From contig NZ_JAOBTQ010000001.1 in NCBI RefSeq assembly GCF_033366695.1, positions 2,356,001-2,420,000 of the forward strand: a stretch of DNA of 64,000 nt, given 5' to 3'. The notes beneath the pieces were generated by a model. The model did no database searches, had not been told where the DNA came from, and worked only from the letters and a program-made list of their open reading frames with translations. Origin of the DNA: Streptomyces sp. SCL15-4. Lineage in GTDB: Bacteria > Actinomycetota > Actinomycetes > Streptomycetales > Streptomycetaceae. Shown in pieces: positions 25,511-34,681 of the stretch; the first letter of the stretch is position 1; every line of letters begins with the position of its first letter. The translations under genes and the position numbers were made by a program.

Positions 25511-27541
25511 TCAGGAGTGCAGGGGGTTGGCGATGGTGACGTAGACGGACTGGGTGTCGACCGGACCGGTGAGTTCGTCGAGGCCGTGCAGCCGGGTCAG
25601 CAGGTTGGCCTTGCAGTGCAGCTTGGGTGAGTCGAGCAGGCGGCCGGGCAGCGAGGTGCGCGACGGGGCGGGCCCCGTGGCCAGGGCGGTCAGGAAGCGG
25701 CGGAAGGCCGCGAGGAGCAGGCGTTCGTCGGCGAGGTGCTGGGAGCCGAAGGCGCCGATCAGGCCGAACACGTTGTTGACGGCGAGGTAGTAGACGAGGC
25801 GTTCGTCGGCGACCTCGTCCGGGACGAAGGTCTCGCTGCGTTCGCCGAGGCCGGGCAGCCGGGCGGCCAGTCCGGCGCGCCGGGACTCGCGGAAGTAGTA
25901 GCCCTGGTTGTCGCGGTAACGGCCGCCGGCGGGCCAGCCGTCGGCGTCCAGCAGGAGCAGCGTGTTCTGCTGGTGCGCTTCGAGGGCGATGCCGGCCTCG
26001 CCGTCCAGCCAGAGGACGGGGCGGACGACGTGCTCCAGGTAGCGCAGGAACCACTCCGCCGCCACGGCGCCGACGGCCTGGCCGGTGCGTGCCGCGAGCC
26101 GTGCGACGAGATGGGCCAGGCGCGACCGGACCGGCCAAGTGGTGCGCTGCGGCGCCGGGTTGTACGGCGGTACGGCGCGGGGGCGCGGTGATACGAGTCC
26201 GGCGACGCAGCCGACGTCGTCGGCCGGAGTGAACGGGTTGTGCCGGATCATCACGTCGAGTCCCGGCACGGGCAGGCCGTCCGGATCGTCCACGGCCAGC
26301 CAGGCCGGGTCGCGCACGATGTCGAAGCCGGGGTGCGCCGCCCGCCACTGCGCGGCGAGGCCGGTGCGCAGCAGCCGGTGCGCCTCCACTCCCCGGTGGA
26401 GTTCCTTGCGCAGGTTCTCCCGGCGGGAGTTGGTGATGCGCAGGGCCAGCGAGAGCTTGAGCATCGCGGGGGCGCCGGGCCGGTGGACGGTTCGTACGGA
26501 GGAGGTGGGGTGCCAAGGAGTGCCGAGCGGGCCCAGGTCGCGGAGGAGTCCGGAGTCGAGCAGTGCGGCGACGGCCGGGCGGTGCCGTACCTCGCGTGCC
26601 TGCCAGGGGTGCAGCGGCAGGGCGGTGTGGCCGTCGGGCAGCGGCAGTTCGGTGCCGGCGAGGCGCCGGATCAGATGGCCTGCGGGAACGGGACGGCCGC
26701 GTTCGGTCCAGGCCGAGTCGGTCGCGAGGAGAGAGGGGGCGACGGCGAGCCAGTGCAGGGGGAAGGAGCCGTGCGACTCCGGTGAGTACCGGTCGGCCTC
26801 GGCCTCGGTCAGGCCCTCCCGGCTCTTCGGCGTCGGATGCAGCGGGTGTCCGAGGAGGAGGGCTTGTTCGGCGCTGAGGAAGAGATCGGGGGTGTCGGCG
26901 GGGTTTTCGCGCCGGTGCCGGATGAACTCGGCGGTGCGGCGGACGGAGTCGGCGACCCGGGCCACGAGATCGCCGCCGGCCGCGGCGCGGGAGCCGTCGG
27001 CGGGTGCGCCGTCAGGGCCGTGGCAGGAGCGGAGACCGGGGCCGTCGCCGCCGGTGCGGGCGCCGGGCGTGACGGGGCCCGTGGTGGCCGGTGGGCTGGT
27101 GGCTTCCCTGGTCAGCAGGGCCGCGACGGTGACGGCGTCGACGGGCGGGGCGGTGGCGGGAGCGCAGGCCAGGCGGGGTGGGTCGAAGCGGTGCCAGCCC
27201 GTCGGGGACCAGTACCGGACGGGCGCGATGAGGGCGGTGCCGCTGGCGGGCAGCGGGATGTGGAGGTGTCCGGTGACCGGGGCGGCGAGGCCGGTCTCGC
27301 GGATCCAGCACCGCAGCAGGTTCTCCACGGCGGCGGCCTCGGCGGCGGTGTGCGGGTCGGGGTCCTCCAGCGGGTCGGAGTCCCTCGGCGTGGCGGTGCC
27401 GGGCACGGTCCGCCGGCCGGTGTCCACTTCCCGCCTCTTCTGCTGGGGGACCGCGCCGGTGAGCAGGACGGCGGCGGGCGGAGGGTCTCCCTGGTCGTCG
27501 GGGGCGCCGGAGCGGCCGTCGGGCTGAGGGGTGGCGTTCAT
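25511..27541 (-). CDS. IucA/IucC-family NIS siderophore synthetase
   Basis: 676 residues; ATP-dependent amide or ester bond formation between a carboxylate such as citrate and an amine or alcohol. A disordered 65-residue leader precedes the IucA/IucC domain (GHLHIPLPASGTALIAPVRY). Conserved pieces: GHPLHPTPKSREGL, LPLHPWQ, TSSVRTVHRP, KLSLALRITNSRREN, and EAHQQNTLLLL in the ferric-iron reductase-like C-terminal part. GAGGAG precedes the ATG. Middle gene of an aminotransferase-synthetase-acyltransferase operon. From memory this corresponds to the orphan siderophore locus SCO5799-SCO5801. Confidence 0.93.
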   Translation of the reverse strand: MNATPQPDGRSGAPDDQGDPPPAAVLLTGAVPQQKRREVDTGRRTVPGTATPRDSDPLEDPDPHTAAEAAAVENLLRCWIRETGLAAPVTGHLHIPLPASGTALIAPVRYWSPTGWHRFDPPRLACAPATAPPVDAVTVAALLTREATSPPATTGPVTPGARTGGDGPGLRSCHGPDGAPADGSRAAAGGDLVARVADSVRRTAEFIRHRRENPADTPDLFLSAEQALLLGHPLHPTPKSREGLTEAEADRYSPESHGSFPLHWLAVAPSLLATDSAWTERGRPVPAGHLIRRLAGTELPLPDGHTALPLHPWQAREVRHRPAVAALLDSGLLRDLGPLGTPWHPTSSVRTVHRPGAPAMLKLSLALRITNSRRENLRKELHRGVEAHRLLRTGLAAQWRAAHPGFDIVRDPAWLAVDDPDGLPVPGLDVMIRHNPFTPADDVGCVAGLVSPRPRAVPPYNPAPQRTTWPVRSRLAHLVARLAARTGQAVGAVAAEWFLRYLEHVVRPVLWLDGEAGIALEAHQQNTLLLLDADGWPAGGRYRDNQGYYFRESRRAGLAARLPGLGERSETFVPDEVADERLVYYLAVNNVFGLIGAFGSQHLADERLLLAAFRRFLTALATGPAPSRTSLPGRLLDSPKLHCKANLLTRLHGLDELTGPVDTQSVYVTIANPLHS

Positions 27542-27760
27542 GACGGCTCCTCTGGGGCTGGTGGTACGGGGCGGTGCGGGCTGGTCCCGTCGTCCGCCCG
27601 GCCGCCCCGCGGGGCGGCCGTCGGTGGTGCCCGAGCGACGCGGCCGGGTCGGGCAGCGGGCCGCGCGGGACGGCCGTGAAGGGGTGGCCGACGGTCGGTG
27701 TCGGCCGGGACGCGTGGAAGGGAAGGGCGGTCGTGATGGCGTCGGGCGGGTGTGTGGTCC
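27542..27760. other. Intergenic spacer inside the siderophore operon
   Basis: 219 bases between aminotransferase and synthetase genes on the same strand. Very G/C-rich with runs of GGCCGCC and CGGGCGG; no gene. An internal promoter cannot be excluded. Confidence 0.35.
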
Positions 27761-29365
27761 TCAGTCCGTGTGCCGGGCCGGGCCGGGGTGGCGTTGCCGG
27801 TGCGGGCCGTGGGTCCCGTGCTCGCGGGCCGCCGCCGCGATCGCGTCGGTCAGGCGGTCGAGTACCGCCTTCGCCTGTTCGTCGCTGATCGTCAGCGGCG
27901 GAAGCAGCCGGACCACGGCACTGTGCCGGCCGCCCAGTTCGACGATCAGCCCGCGCCGAAGGCACTCGCGCTGGACCGCGGCGGCGAGGCCGGGCGCGGG
28001 CGGATGCGGCGTGCGGCCGGCGCCCCACCCGGCCGGCACCGCACAGCCCTCACCGAGGCCGGTACGGGCGGCGGGCACCCGGAGGCGTCCGGGACCGCCG
28101 GGATCACCCGGGCCCCCGCCGGGCCCCGGGCCACGCGGCCCGGCAGGCACAGCCTGATCACCCACGCCGCCGGGGCCACCCGGACCGGTCGGCTTCCCGG
28201 CGTCGTGAGCGGCTCGGTCCGCCTCCGGATCCACCAGTTCGATGCCGATCATCAGGCCCCGGCCTCGTACCTCACCCACGCACGCGTACTCACGGCCGAA
28301 GTCCGCGAGTTGGCTCAGCATGCGGGAGCCGAGGGCGGCGGCTCGTTCGGCGAGGGCGTTCTCGCGGACGTAGGCGAGGGTGGCGGTGCCCGCGGCCATG
28401 GCGAGCTGGTTGCCGCGGAAGGTGCCGGCGTGGGCGCCGGGTTGCCAGGTGTCGAGGTCGTCGCGGTAGACGATCACGGCCAGCGGGAGGCTGCCGCCGA
28501 TGGCCTTGGACAGGACCATGACGTCCGGGGTGATGCCGCTGTGGTCGACGGCCCAGAAGGCGCCCGTGCGGCCGACTCCGGTCTGGATCTCGTCGGCGAT
28601 CAGCGGGACGGAGCGGTCCGCCGTGAGCCGGCGCATCCGGCGCAGCCAGTCGTCCGGCGCCGGGAGCACTCCGCCCTCGCCCTGGACCGGTTCCAGGATC
28701 ATCCCGGCCGGCAGGGGCACACCGGACTTGGGATCGTCCAGGAGGGACTCGGTCCAGCGGGCGGCGAGTTCGGCGCCGGGCGGGCCTCCGATGCCGAACG
28801 GGCAGCGGTAGTCCTGCGGGTAGGGCAGGCGGGTGACCCGGACGTCGGGAGCGCCGCCGGAGGCGGCCAGGGCGCCGGCGGTCATGCCGTGGTAGGCGCC
28901 GGCGAAGGCGAGGACGCCGGTGCGGCCGGTCGCGGTGCGGACCAGTTTGAGGGCGGCCTCGACGGCGTCGGTGCCGGCCGGTCCGCAGAACTGGACGCGG
29001 GCGCGGCCGGCGAGGCCGGGCGGGAGGGTGCGGAACAGTTCGGTGACGAAGGCGTCCTTGACCGGGGTCGCGAGGTCGAGGACGGAGAGCGGGGCGCCCG
29101 AGTCGAGGACTCCTCGGATGGCCTCCAGGACGACCGGGTGGTTGTGGCCGAGGGCGAGGGTGCCGGCGCCGGAGAGGCAGTCCAGGTAACGGCGGCCGTC
29201 GGCGCCCTCGATGGTGAGCCCCCGCGCCCGGACGGGAACGATGGGCAGGGCGCGGGCGTAGGTGCGCGCCGAGGACTCGCGCGCCGCCTGGCGTCTGAGG
29301 ATCCCCTCGTGCGCGGCCCGCGCATCCGCGGGCGAGCCTTCCGCCATCGACTCCGTAACGGCCAC
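27761..29365 (-). CDS. Class III aminotransferase, diaminobutyrate-2-oxoglutarate type
   Basis: 534 residues from GTG 29365; ATG 29347 with GGAG upstream is equally possible. PLP fold: CLSGAGTLALGHNHPVVLEA, the GAYHGMT loop, DEIQTGVGRTG, and the PLP lysine in VLSKAIGGSLPL, followed by AGTFRGNQLAM. It matches RhbA/DABA aminotransferases that make the diamine precursor of NIS siderophores. Odd feature: about 75 Gly/Pro-rich residues are inserted near residues 365-440, between the GIELVDPEADRAAHDAGKP segment and the AAVQRECLRRGLIVELGGR segment. First gene of the siderophore operon, behind a candidate iron box. Confidence 0.9.
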   Translation of the reverse strand: MAVTESMAEGSPADARAAHEGILRRQAARESSARTYARALPIVPVRARGLTIEGADGRRYLDCLSGAGTLALGHNHPVVLEAIRGVLDSGAPLSVLDLATPVKDAFVTELFRTLPPGLAGRARVQFCGPAGTDAVEAALKLVRTATGRTGVLAFAGAYHGMTAGALAASGGAPDVRVTRLPYPQDYRCPFGIGGPPGAELAARWTESLLDDPKSGVPLPAGMILEPVQGEGGVLPAPDDWLRRMRRLTADRSVPLIADEIQTGVGRTGAFWAVDHSGITPDVMVLSKAIGGSLPLAVIVYRDDLDTWQPGAHAGTFRGNQLAMAAGTATLAYVRENALAERAAALGSRMLSQLADFGREYACVGEVRGRGLMIGIELVDPEADRAAHDAGKPTGPGGPGGVGDQAVPAGPRGPGPGGGPGDPGGPGRLRVPAARTGLGEGCAVPAGWGAGRTPHPPAPGLAAAVQRECLRRGLIVELGGRHSAVVRLLPPLTISDEQAKAVLDRLTDAIAAAAREHGTHGPHRQRHPGPARHTD

Positions 29366-29762
29366 GACGCGCTGTCCTTCCGGCTGGTCAAAGGCGAGTT
29401 GGTCGGGACCGGGCACGGACGGCTGGTCCCACCGGCTACAACCTCCGACCGTTCGGCCGGTTACGGGGTGGCACGGAGATCCTTGACCGGAAGGTGAGGT
29501 GAGGCTTCCCATCGCGCCTCCGGGAGCGGGCGGACGGCAGGCGGCACCGGCGCGCGGTGGGACGAACCGCCCTGCCCCACGGCCCTGTTCGGGCAGCCTG
29601 TGACGGAACCGTTGCCGTCCGGGCAGAACTCCCCCACGGCGACCGCATAGTGTGTGATGCCGTTCCCGGAAGGTCGCGGGACCAGCGTGAACCGTCCACG
29701 AGTTCGCCGCCGGTGCCGGGGCCGAAGCGCCGGGTTCCTTCACAGCAAGGGGAGTCAACACC
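29366..29762. other. Divergent control region, siderophore operon / secreted protease
   Basis: 397 bases between divergent starts. It holds the candidate iron box (29493-29511) and the protease leader with ribosome site AAGGGGAG. No gene seen. Confidence 0.45.
29493..29511 (-). promoter_or_regulatory. Candidate DmdR/IdeR iron box for the siderophore operon
   Basis: The minus strand reads TGGGAAGCCTCACCTCACC here; its core AGCCTCACCT matches 9 of 10 bases of the iron-box core AGCCTAACCT. The other half-site is weak. It lies about 130 bases before the aminotransferase start, so iron repression of the operon is plausible. Confidence 0.45.
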
Positions 29763-30986
29763 ATGCGATCCATACGGCCGTCGTTCACCGCTCGGCGAGG
29801 CAGGGGCGGTCGCCGCACCTCGGCCTCGCTGACGGCGGTCGCCCTCGTCTCGGCGCTGGCGCTGACCGCCACCGCCTGCGACAGCGGCGGTACCGACGAC
29901 GGCAACCCGAGCGCCACCGCGACCGCGGCGGGCACCGGTGACGGCAAGATCCGTATCCCGGAGGACCTCAAGCGCAGGCTCAAGGACCACGGCATCGACA
30001 TCGACAAGTGGAAGAACGGCGCCTGGAAGAACTGGAACAAGGACGACTGGCTGCGCGAGGCCAACGACTTCGTCAACCCGATCATCAGCGGTCTGTGGGA
30101 CCCGGACCGGATGCGGGAGGCCGACGACCCGGACCGGGGCGTCGACGACAACGACATCTCGGGTGACCAGGGCGTGACGGACCCGACGCCGCAGCCGGTG
30201 AAGGCGCGGGCGGTCGACGCGCCGTACCACGCCAACGCGGCCACGTCGGGCAAGCTGCTCTTCGACTCGCCCGAGGGCACCATGGTCTGCTCGGCGACGG
30301 TCGTCCAGGACCCGGCGCACCCGGGCAAGTCCAACCTCGTGTGGACGGCCGGTCACTGTGTGCACGCCGGGAAGAAGGGCGGCTGGTACCGCAACCTCGC
30401 GTTCGTGCCGTCGTACAACAACCAGGCCCTGTCGGCGACCGGACTGCAGAACGCCAGCCGGTCCCAGGTCGCCCCGTACGGCGTGTGGTGGGCGGACGCG
30501 GCGAAGACCTCGCAGCAGTGGATCAGCGAGGGCGGCAAGACGGGCGGTGCCGGTGCCGCGTACGACTTCGCGGTCATCCATGTGACGCCGGAGCAGGGCA
30601 GCGGCGGCAAGTCGCTGGAGGAGACGGTCGGCGGGGCGCTGCCGGTCGACTTCGACGCGCCGGCCGTGGCGAAGGTGAGCAGTGTGACGGCGTCCGGTTA
30701 CCCGGCGGCGGCGCCGTACGACGGCGGGCTGCTGTACCGCTGCCAGGACAAGCCGGGCCGGCTGTCCCTCGAACAGTCCGACCCGACGATGTACCGGATC
30801 GGCTGCACGATGACCGGTGGTGCGTCCGGCGGCGGCTGGGTGGAGACCGGCGCCGACGGCAAGCCCGCGCTGGTGTCCAACACGTCCATCGGCCCGGTGA
30901 ACGCGGGCTGGCTGGCCGGCCCGCGGCTGGGCGAGGTGGCCAAGAGCGTCTACGACTCGGTGAGCGAGCAGTTCGCCGGGCACTGA
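29763..30986 (+). CDS. Secreted trypsin-like serine protease, probable lipoprotein
   Basis: 407 residues. An Arg-rich N-terminus and hydrophobic stretch end in a lipobox-like LTATAC (Cys39), so the protein may be lipid-anchored outside the membrane. Residues about 40-160 are a charged propeptide-like region (KRRLKDHGIDIDKWKNGAWK). The protease domain carries the S1 triad: His in VWTAGHCV, Asp in AAYDFAVIHV and Ser in GGASGGGW. AAGGGGAG precedes the ATG. Substrate unknown. It is divergent from the siderophore operon and convergent with hflX. Confidence 0.9.
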   Translation: MRSIRPSFTARRGRGGRRTSASLTAVALVSALALTATACDSGGTDDGNPSATATAAGTGDGKIRIPEDLKRRLKDHGIDIDKWKNGAWKNWNKDDWLREANDFVNPIISGLWDPDRMREADDPDRGVDDNDISGDQGVTDPTPQPVKARAVDAPYHANAATSGKLLFDSPEGTMVCSATVVQDPAHPGKSNLVWTAGHCVHAGKKGGWYRNLAFVPSYNNQALSATGLQNASRSQVAPYGVWWADAAKTSQQWISEGGKTGGAGAAYDFAVIHVTPEQGSGGKSLEETVGGALPVDFDAPAVAKVSSVTASGYPAAAPYDGGLLYRCQDKPGRLSLEQSDPTMYRIGCTMTGGASGGGWVETGADGKPALVSNTSIGPVNAGWLAGPRLGEVAKSVYDSVSEQFAGH

Positions 30987-31015
30987 GCCCGACGGTGCCC
31001 TGCGCACGGCGAGGA

Positions 31016-31040
31016 CCCGCCACCCGAGGGGGGTGGCGGG
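31016..31040. terminator. Bidirectional terminator, protease / hflX
   Basis: CCCGCCACCC and GGGTGGCGGG form a perfect 10-bp stem with a 5-base loop between convergent genes. Confidence 0.85.
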
Positions 31041-31058
31041 CCCTGTTACTGCCGTGGG

Positions 31059-32546
31059 TCAGGCGGAGACCGGTGTGTACGGTGCCAGGTCCGCCGCCAG
31101 TTCCTCGTGCACCCGGACCTTGAGCAGGGTGCCCTCCGCGGTGTGCTCCTCGGAGATCACCTCGCCCTCGGCGTGCGCACGGGCGACCAGCTTGCCGTGG
31201 GTGTAGGGCACGAGCGCCGTGGTCTCCACCGCGGGACGGGGCAGCTCGTCGTCGATCAGGGCGAGGAGTTCCGCGATGCCCTGGCCGGTGCGCGCCGAGA
31301 CGGCGATCGAGCGCTTCTCGACCCGCAGCAGCCGCTGGAGGACCAGCGGGTCGGCCGCGTCCGCCTTGTTGATCACGACGATCTCGGGCACGTCGGTGGC
31401 GCCGACGTCCCGGATCACCTCGCGCACGGCGGCGAGCTGCTCCTCCGGGGTCGGGTGCGAGCCGTCCACCACGTGCAGGATCAGGTCGGAGTCGCCGACC
31501 TCCTCCATGGTGGAGCGGAACGCCTCGACCAGGTGGTGCGGCAGGTGCCGGACGAAGCCGACGGTGTCGGCCAGCGTGTACAGCCGGCCGCTCGGGGTCT
31601 CGGCCCGGCGGACGGTCGGGTCCAGGGTCGCGAAGAGCGCGTTCTCGACCAGGACGCCGGCGCCGGTGAGGCGGTTGAGCAGGGAGGACTTGCCGGCGTT
31701 GGTGTAGCCCGCGATGGCGACGGACGGCACCTTGTTGCGCCGGCGCTCCTGGCGCTTGACCTCGCGGCCGGTCTTCATCTCCGCGATCTCCCGGCGCATC
31801 TTCGCCATCTTCTCGCGGATCCGGCGCCGGTCCGTCTCGATCTTGGTCTCACCGGGGCCACGCGTGGCGAGGCCGCCGCGACCGCCGCCCATCTGCCGGG
31901 ACAGCGACTGACCCCAGCCGCGCAGCCGCGGCAGCATGTACTGCATCTGCGCGAGCGCGACCTGCGCCTTGCCCTCACGGGACTTGGCGTGCTGGGCGAA
32001 GATGTCCAGGATCAGGGCCGTACGGTCGATGACCTTGACCTTGGTCACGTCCTCCAGCTGGATCAGCTGGCCCGGGCTCAGCTCACCGTCGCAGATGACG
32101 GTGTCCGCGCCCGTTTCGAGGACGACGTCCCGCAGCTCGGCGGCCTTGCCGGAGCCGATGTAGGTGGCCGCGTCGGGCTTGTCCCGGCGCTGGATGACGC
32201 CGTCGAGCACGAGCGCGCCCGCGGTCTCCGCGAGGGCGGCCAGCTCCGCGAGGGAGTTCTCGGCGTCCCGCGCGGTGCCGGTGGTCCACACGCCGACGAG
32301 CACGACCCGCTCCAGGCGGAGCTGGCGGTACTCGACCTCGGTGACGTCCTCCAGCTCGGTGGACAGGCCGACGACGCGGCGCAGGGCCGCGCGCTCCGAG
32401 CGGTCGAACTGGTCACCGTCCCGCTCGCCGTCGATCTCGTGGCTCCAGGCGACGTCCTCTTCCATCAGGGCATCGGCCCGAAGACCCTCGGGATAGGCGT
32501 GCGCGAGGCGCTTGGTGTCCTGGGAAGGGGAAGAAGAGGAGGTCAT
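31059..32546 (-). CDS. hflX: GTPase HflX
   Basis: 495 residues; a ribosome-associated GTPase that splits stalled or heat-damaged 70S ribosomes. The N-terminal HflX domain includes DAATYIGSGKAAEL and ADTVICDGELSPGQ; a coiled linker holds MGGGRGGLATRGPGETKIETDRR. The G domain has G1 GYTNAGKSS, G3 DTVGF and G4 NKAD. AAGGATCC precedes the ATG. Last gene of a run on the minus strand (miaA to hflX), 160 bases downstream of the M1 peptidase gene. Confidence 0.96.
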   Translation of the reverse strand: MTSSSSPSQDTKRLAHAYPEGLRADALMEEDVAWSHEIDGERDGDQFDRSERAALRRVVGLSTELEDVTEVEYRQLRLERVVLVGVWTTGTARDAENSLAELAALAETAGALVLDGVIQRRDKPDAATYIGSGKAAELRDVVLETGADTVICDGELSPGQLIQLEDVTKVKVIDRTALILDIFAQHAKSREGKAQVALAQMQYMLPRLRGWGQSLSRQMGGGRGGLATRGPGETKIETDRRRIREKMAKMRREIAEMKTGREVKRQERRRNKVPSVAIAGYTNAGKSSLLNRLTGAGVLVENALFATLDPTVRRAETPSGRLYTLADTVGFVRHLPHHLVEAFRSTMEEVGDSDLILHVVDGSHPTPEEQLAAVREVIRDVGATDVPEIVVINKADAADPLVLQRLLRVEKRSIAVSARTGQGIAELLALIDDELPRPAVETTALVPYTHGKLVARAHAEGEVISEEHTAEGTLLKVRVHEELAADLAPYTPVSA

Positions 32547-32706
32547 TGGATCCTTACGTCGATGGAGTTGCCGTTACGGCGTCGGTGCGGCGGTCGTAAT
32601 CGGCCGCTCGCCTGGTTCAACGTACGGGTACCCCGGGAGATTCCCGTGTCCCGTCCGTGCGCCGACTCGTAGATGGTCGCACGGGACGGTGCGTCTCGTC
32701 ACCGGG

Positions 32707-34287
32707 TTATCGCCGGAGGTGGGGCTCGGCCGCCTTGGCCGCCGCCGTCGGCTTCCAGTCCGGGTGGCCGGGCATCGGCGGGGTCTTCCGGTCGTAGAGC
32801 CAGGGCCGCAGGAAGTCGCCGAGGTCGCGGCCGGCGACGGCCGAGGCCAGCCGGACGAAGTCGCCGGTGGTGGCGGTGGCGTCGCGGTGCTCCCGGACCC
32901 AGAGGCGCTCCAGCCGCTCGAAGGCCGGCCGGCCGATCTCCTGCCGCAGGGCGTAGAGGATGAGGGCGGCGCCGTCGTAGACGTTGGGCCGGAAGAGGTC
33001 GATCTTCTGGCCGGGGGCGGGCGGCTTGGGCCGGGCGGGCGGGCCGCCGGCCTCGCGCCAGCGGTCGGAGGCGCCGTACGCGGCCTTCATCCGCGCCTCC
33101 ATGGGCCGGTTCGCGGTCTCCTCGCTGTACAGCGCCTCGTACCAGGTGGCGTGCCCCTCGTTCAGCCAGACGTCGGACCAGGCGCGCGGGGTGACGCTGT
33201 CGCCGAACCACTGGTGGGACAGCTCGTGCACCATGATCGATTCCAGGTACCACTTCGGGTAGCCGGGCTCGGTGAACAAGCTCTTCTCGAAGAGGGAGAG
33301 GGTCTGTGTCTCCAGTTCGAAGCCCGTGGACGCCTGCGCCATGAGCACGCCGTACGTCTCGAAGGGGTACTGGCCGATCTTGCTCTCCATCCAGGCGATC
33401 TGGCCGGGCGTCTTCGCGAGCCACGGTTCGAGCTTCTCGCGGTCGGTGGCGGGGACGACGTCGCGCAGGGGCAGCCCGTGCGGTCCCTCGCGGCGGACCA
33501 CGGCGGAACGGCCGATGGACACCTGGGCGAGTTCGGTGGCCATGGGGTGCCGGGTGCGGTAGGTCCAGGTGGTGGTGGGGCCGTCCCGGTCCGCTCCGCC
33601 GGGCAGGCCGTTGGCCACGACCGTGTAGGCGTTGGGCGCGGTGACCCGGAAGGTGAACATGGCCTTGTCGGACGGGTGGTCGTTGGAGGGGAACACCAGG
33701 TGGGCGGCGTCGGCCTGGTTGGCCATGGCGAGCCCGTCGGCGGTGCGCACCCAGCCGCCCTGCTCGTCCTTGCCGTAGACGGGGTCGCTGGTGTGCCGCA
33801 CGGTGATCCGGAACCAGCGGCCCTCGGTCAGCGGGTGGTGCGGGGTGACGACCAGGTCCTCGCCGGCGCTGGTGAAGCCGGCCGGGAGTCCGTCGACCTC
33901 CACCGAGCGCACGGTGCCGTGGGTGAAGTCGAGGTTCACGCGCTCCAGGTCGGCGGTGGTCCAGGCGTCGATGGTCGTCACGGCCTCCAGCGGCTTGTCC
34001 TGGGCGCCGCTGTAGGTGAGGGCCAGGTCGTATGAGGCGACGTCGTAGCCGGGGTTGCCGAGGTACGGGAAGAGACGGTCGCCGACGCCGAGGGGTTCCG
34101 CCGGGGCCGCGGCGGCGACGAGGCAGAGGGAGACGGCGGAGGCGAGCAGGGCCGCCTTGCGGTACCGGCGCCTTGCGGAGCGGGTGCGGTGCGCGCGGGT
34201 GTCGGGCTCGACGCGGGGACGGGGGTGGTACGGGGAGGTCTCGGGCTGGGTCGGGGGACGGAGGCGGGGGCGGGGACTGAGCGGCAT
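32707..34287 (-). CDS. Secreted M1-family metallopeptidase
   Basis: 526 residues. A signal-anchor type N-terminus (about residues 44-62, KAALLASAVSLCLVAAAAP) follows an Arg/Pro-rich tail, so export is expected. Zinc site: HELSHQWFGD with the third ligand in WLNEGHATW 18 residues later, the gluzincin pattern. The usual aminopeptidase GxMEN loop reads TGFELET here, so exopeptidase activity is not assured. The C-terminal region is shorter than in classical aminopeptidase N, which is about 850 residues. Downstream of the rshA-type gene with a 394-bp repeat-filled gap. Confidence 0.9.
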   Translation of the reverse strand: MPLSPRPRLRPPTQPETSPYHPRPRVEPDTRAHRTRSARRRYRKAALLASAVSLCLVAAAAPAEPLGVGDRLFPYLGNPGYDVASYDLALTYSGAQDKPLEAVTTIDAWTTADLERVNLDFTHGTVRSVEVDGLPAGFTSAGEDLVVTPHHPLTEGRWFRITVRHTSDPVYGKDEQGGWVRTADGLAMANQADAAHLVFPSNDHPSDKAMFTFRVTAPNAYTVVANGLPGGADRDGPTTTWTYRTRHPMATELAQVSIGRSAVVRREGPHGLPLRDVVPATDREKLEPWLAKTPGQIAWMESKIGQYPFETYGVLMAQASTGFELETQTLSLFEKSLFTEPGYPKWYLESIMVHELSHQWFGDSVTPRAWSDVWLNEGHATWYEALYSEETANRPMEARMKAAYGASDRWREAGGPPARPKPPAPGQKIDLFRPNVYDGAALILYALRQEIGRPAFERLERLWVREHRDATATTGDFVRLASAVAGRDLGDFLRPWLYDRKTPPMPGHPDWKPTAAAKAAEPHLRR

Positions 34288-34681
34288 GGACCACCGCTAC
34301 CAGGGCGGCCCCACCGCACGACGGCGACGCGCGTCCGGCCCACCCGAACGAGTAACCCGGACGCCGTCGTCAGGAGGCGGCGGACCGGGCGTCACCGCCG
34401 GGACACGCAGGACGGACGCCACCGCCAGGGCCCGGCGCCGGGCCGAACGGATGCCACGTGCAGGGACCAGGGCCGGCAGGACGGAGGCCGCCATCAGGAA
34501 CCGGAGCCACACGGGGGACGGACATCATCGCCAGAGACCGGCGCCCAGCCGGACGGATGCCACGACCAGAGACCGGCCGCCGGCGGCCGGGGCCGGGCGG
34601 AACGGAGGTCGTCGGCGGAGACCTGCGCGGCGCGGTCCCGTCGGCCGGGGTTCGGGCGTCAGGCGCTTCGGGTTCTCGTCG
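34288..34681. repeat. Imperfect tandem repeat array between rshA-like and M1 peptidase genes
   Basis: Five to six diverged copies of a 34-37 base unit begin with ACGGA(T/C)GCC or ACGGAGGCC at about 34412, 34447, 34481, 34518, 34553 and 34602; each continues CCA-(C/T)-CAG(A/G)GACCGG. An outlying copy starts near 34358. The period is not a multiple of three, so the array does not encode a repeated peptide. No gene lies in this gap. Confidence 0.6.
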
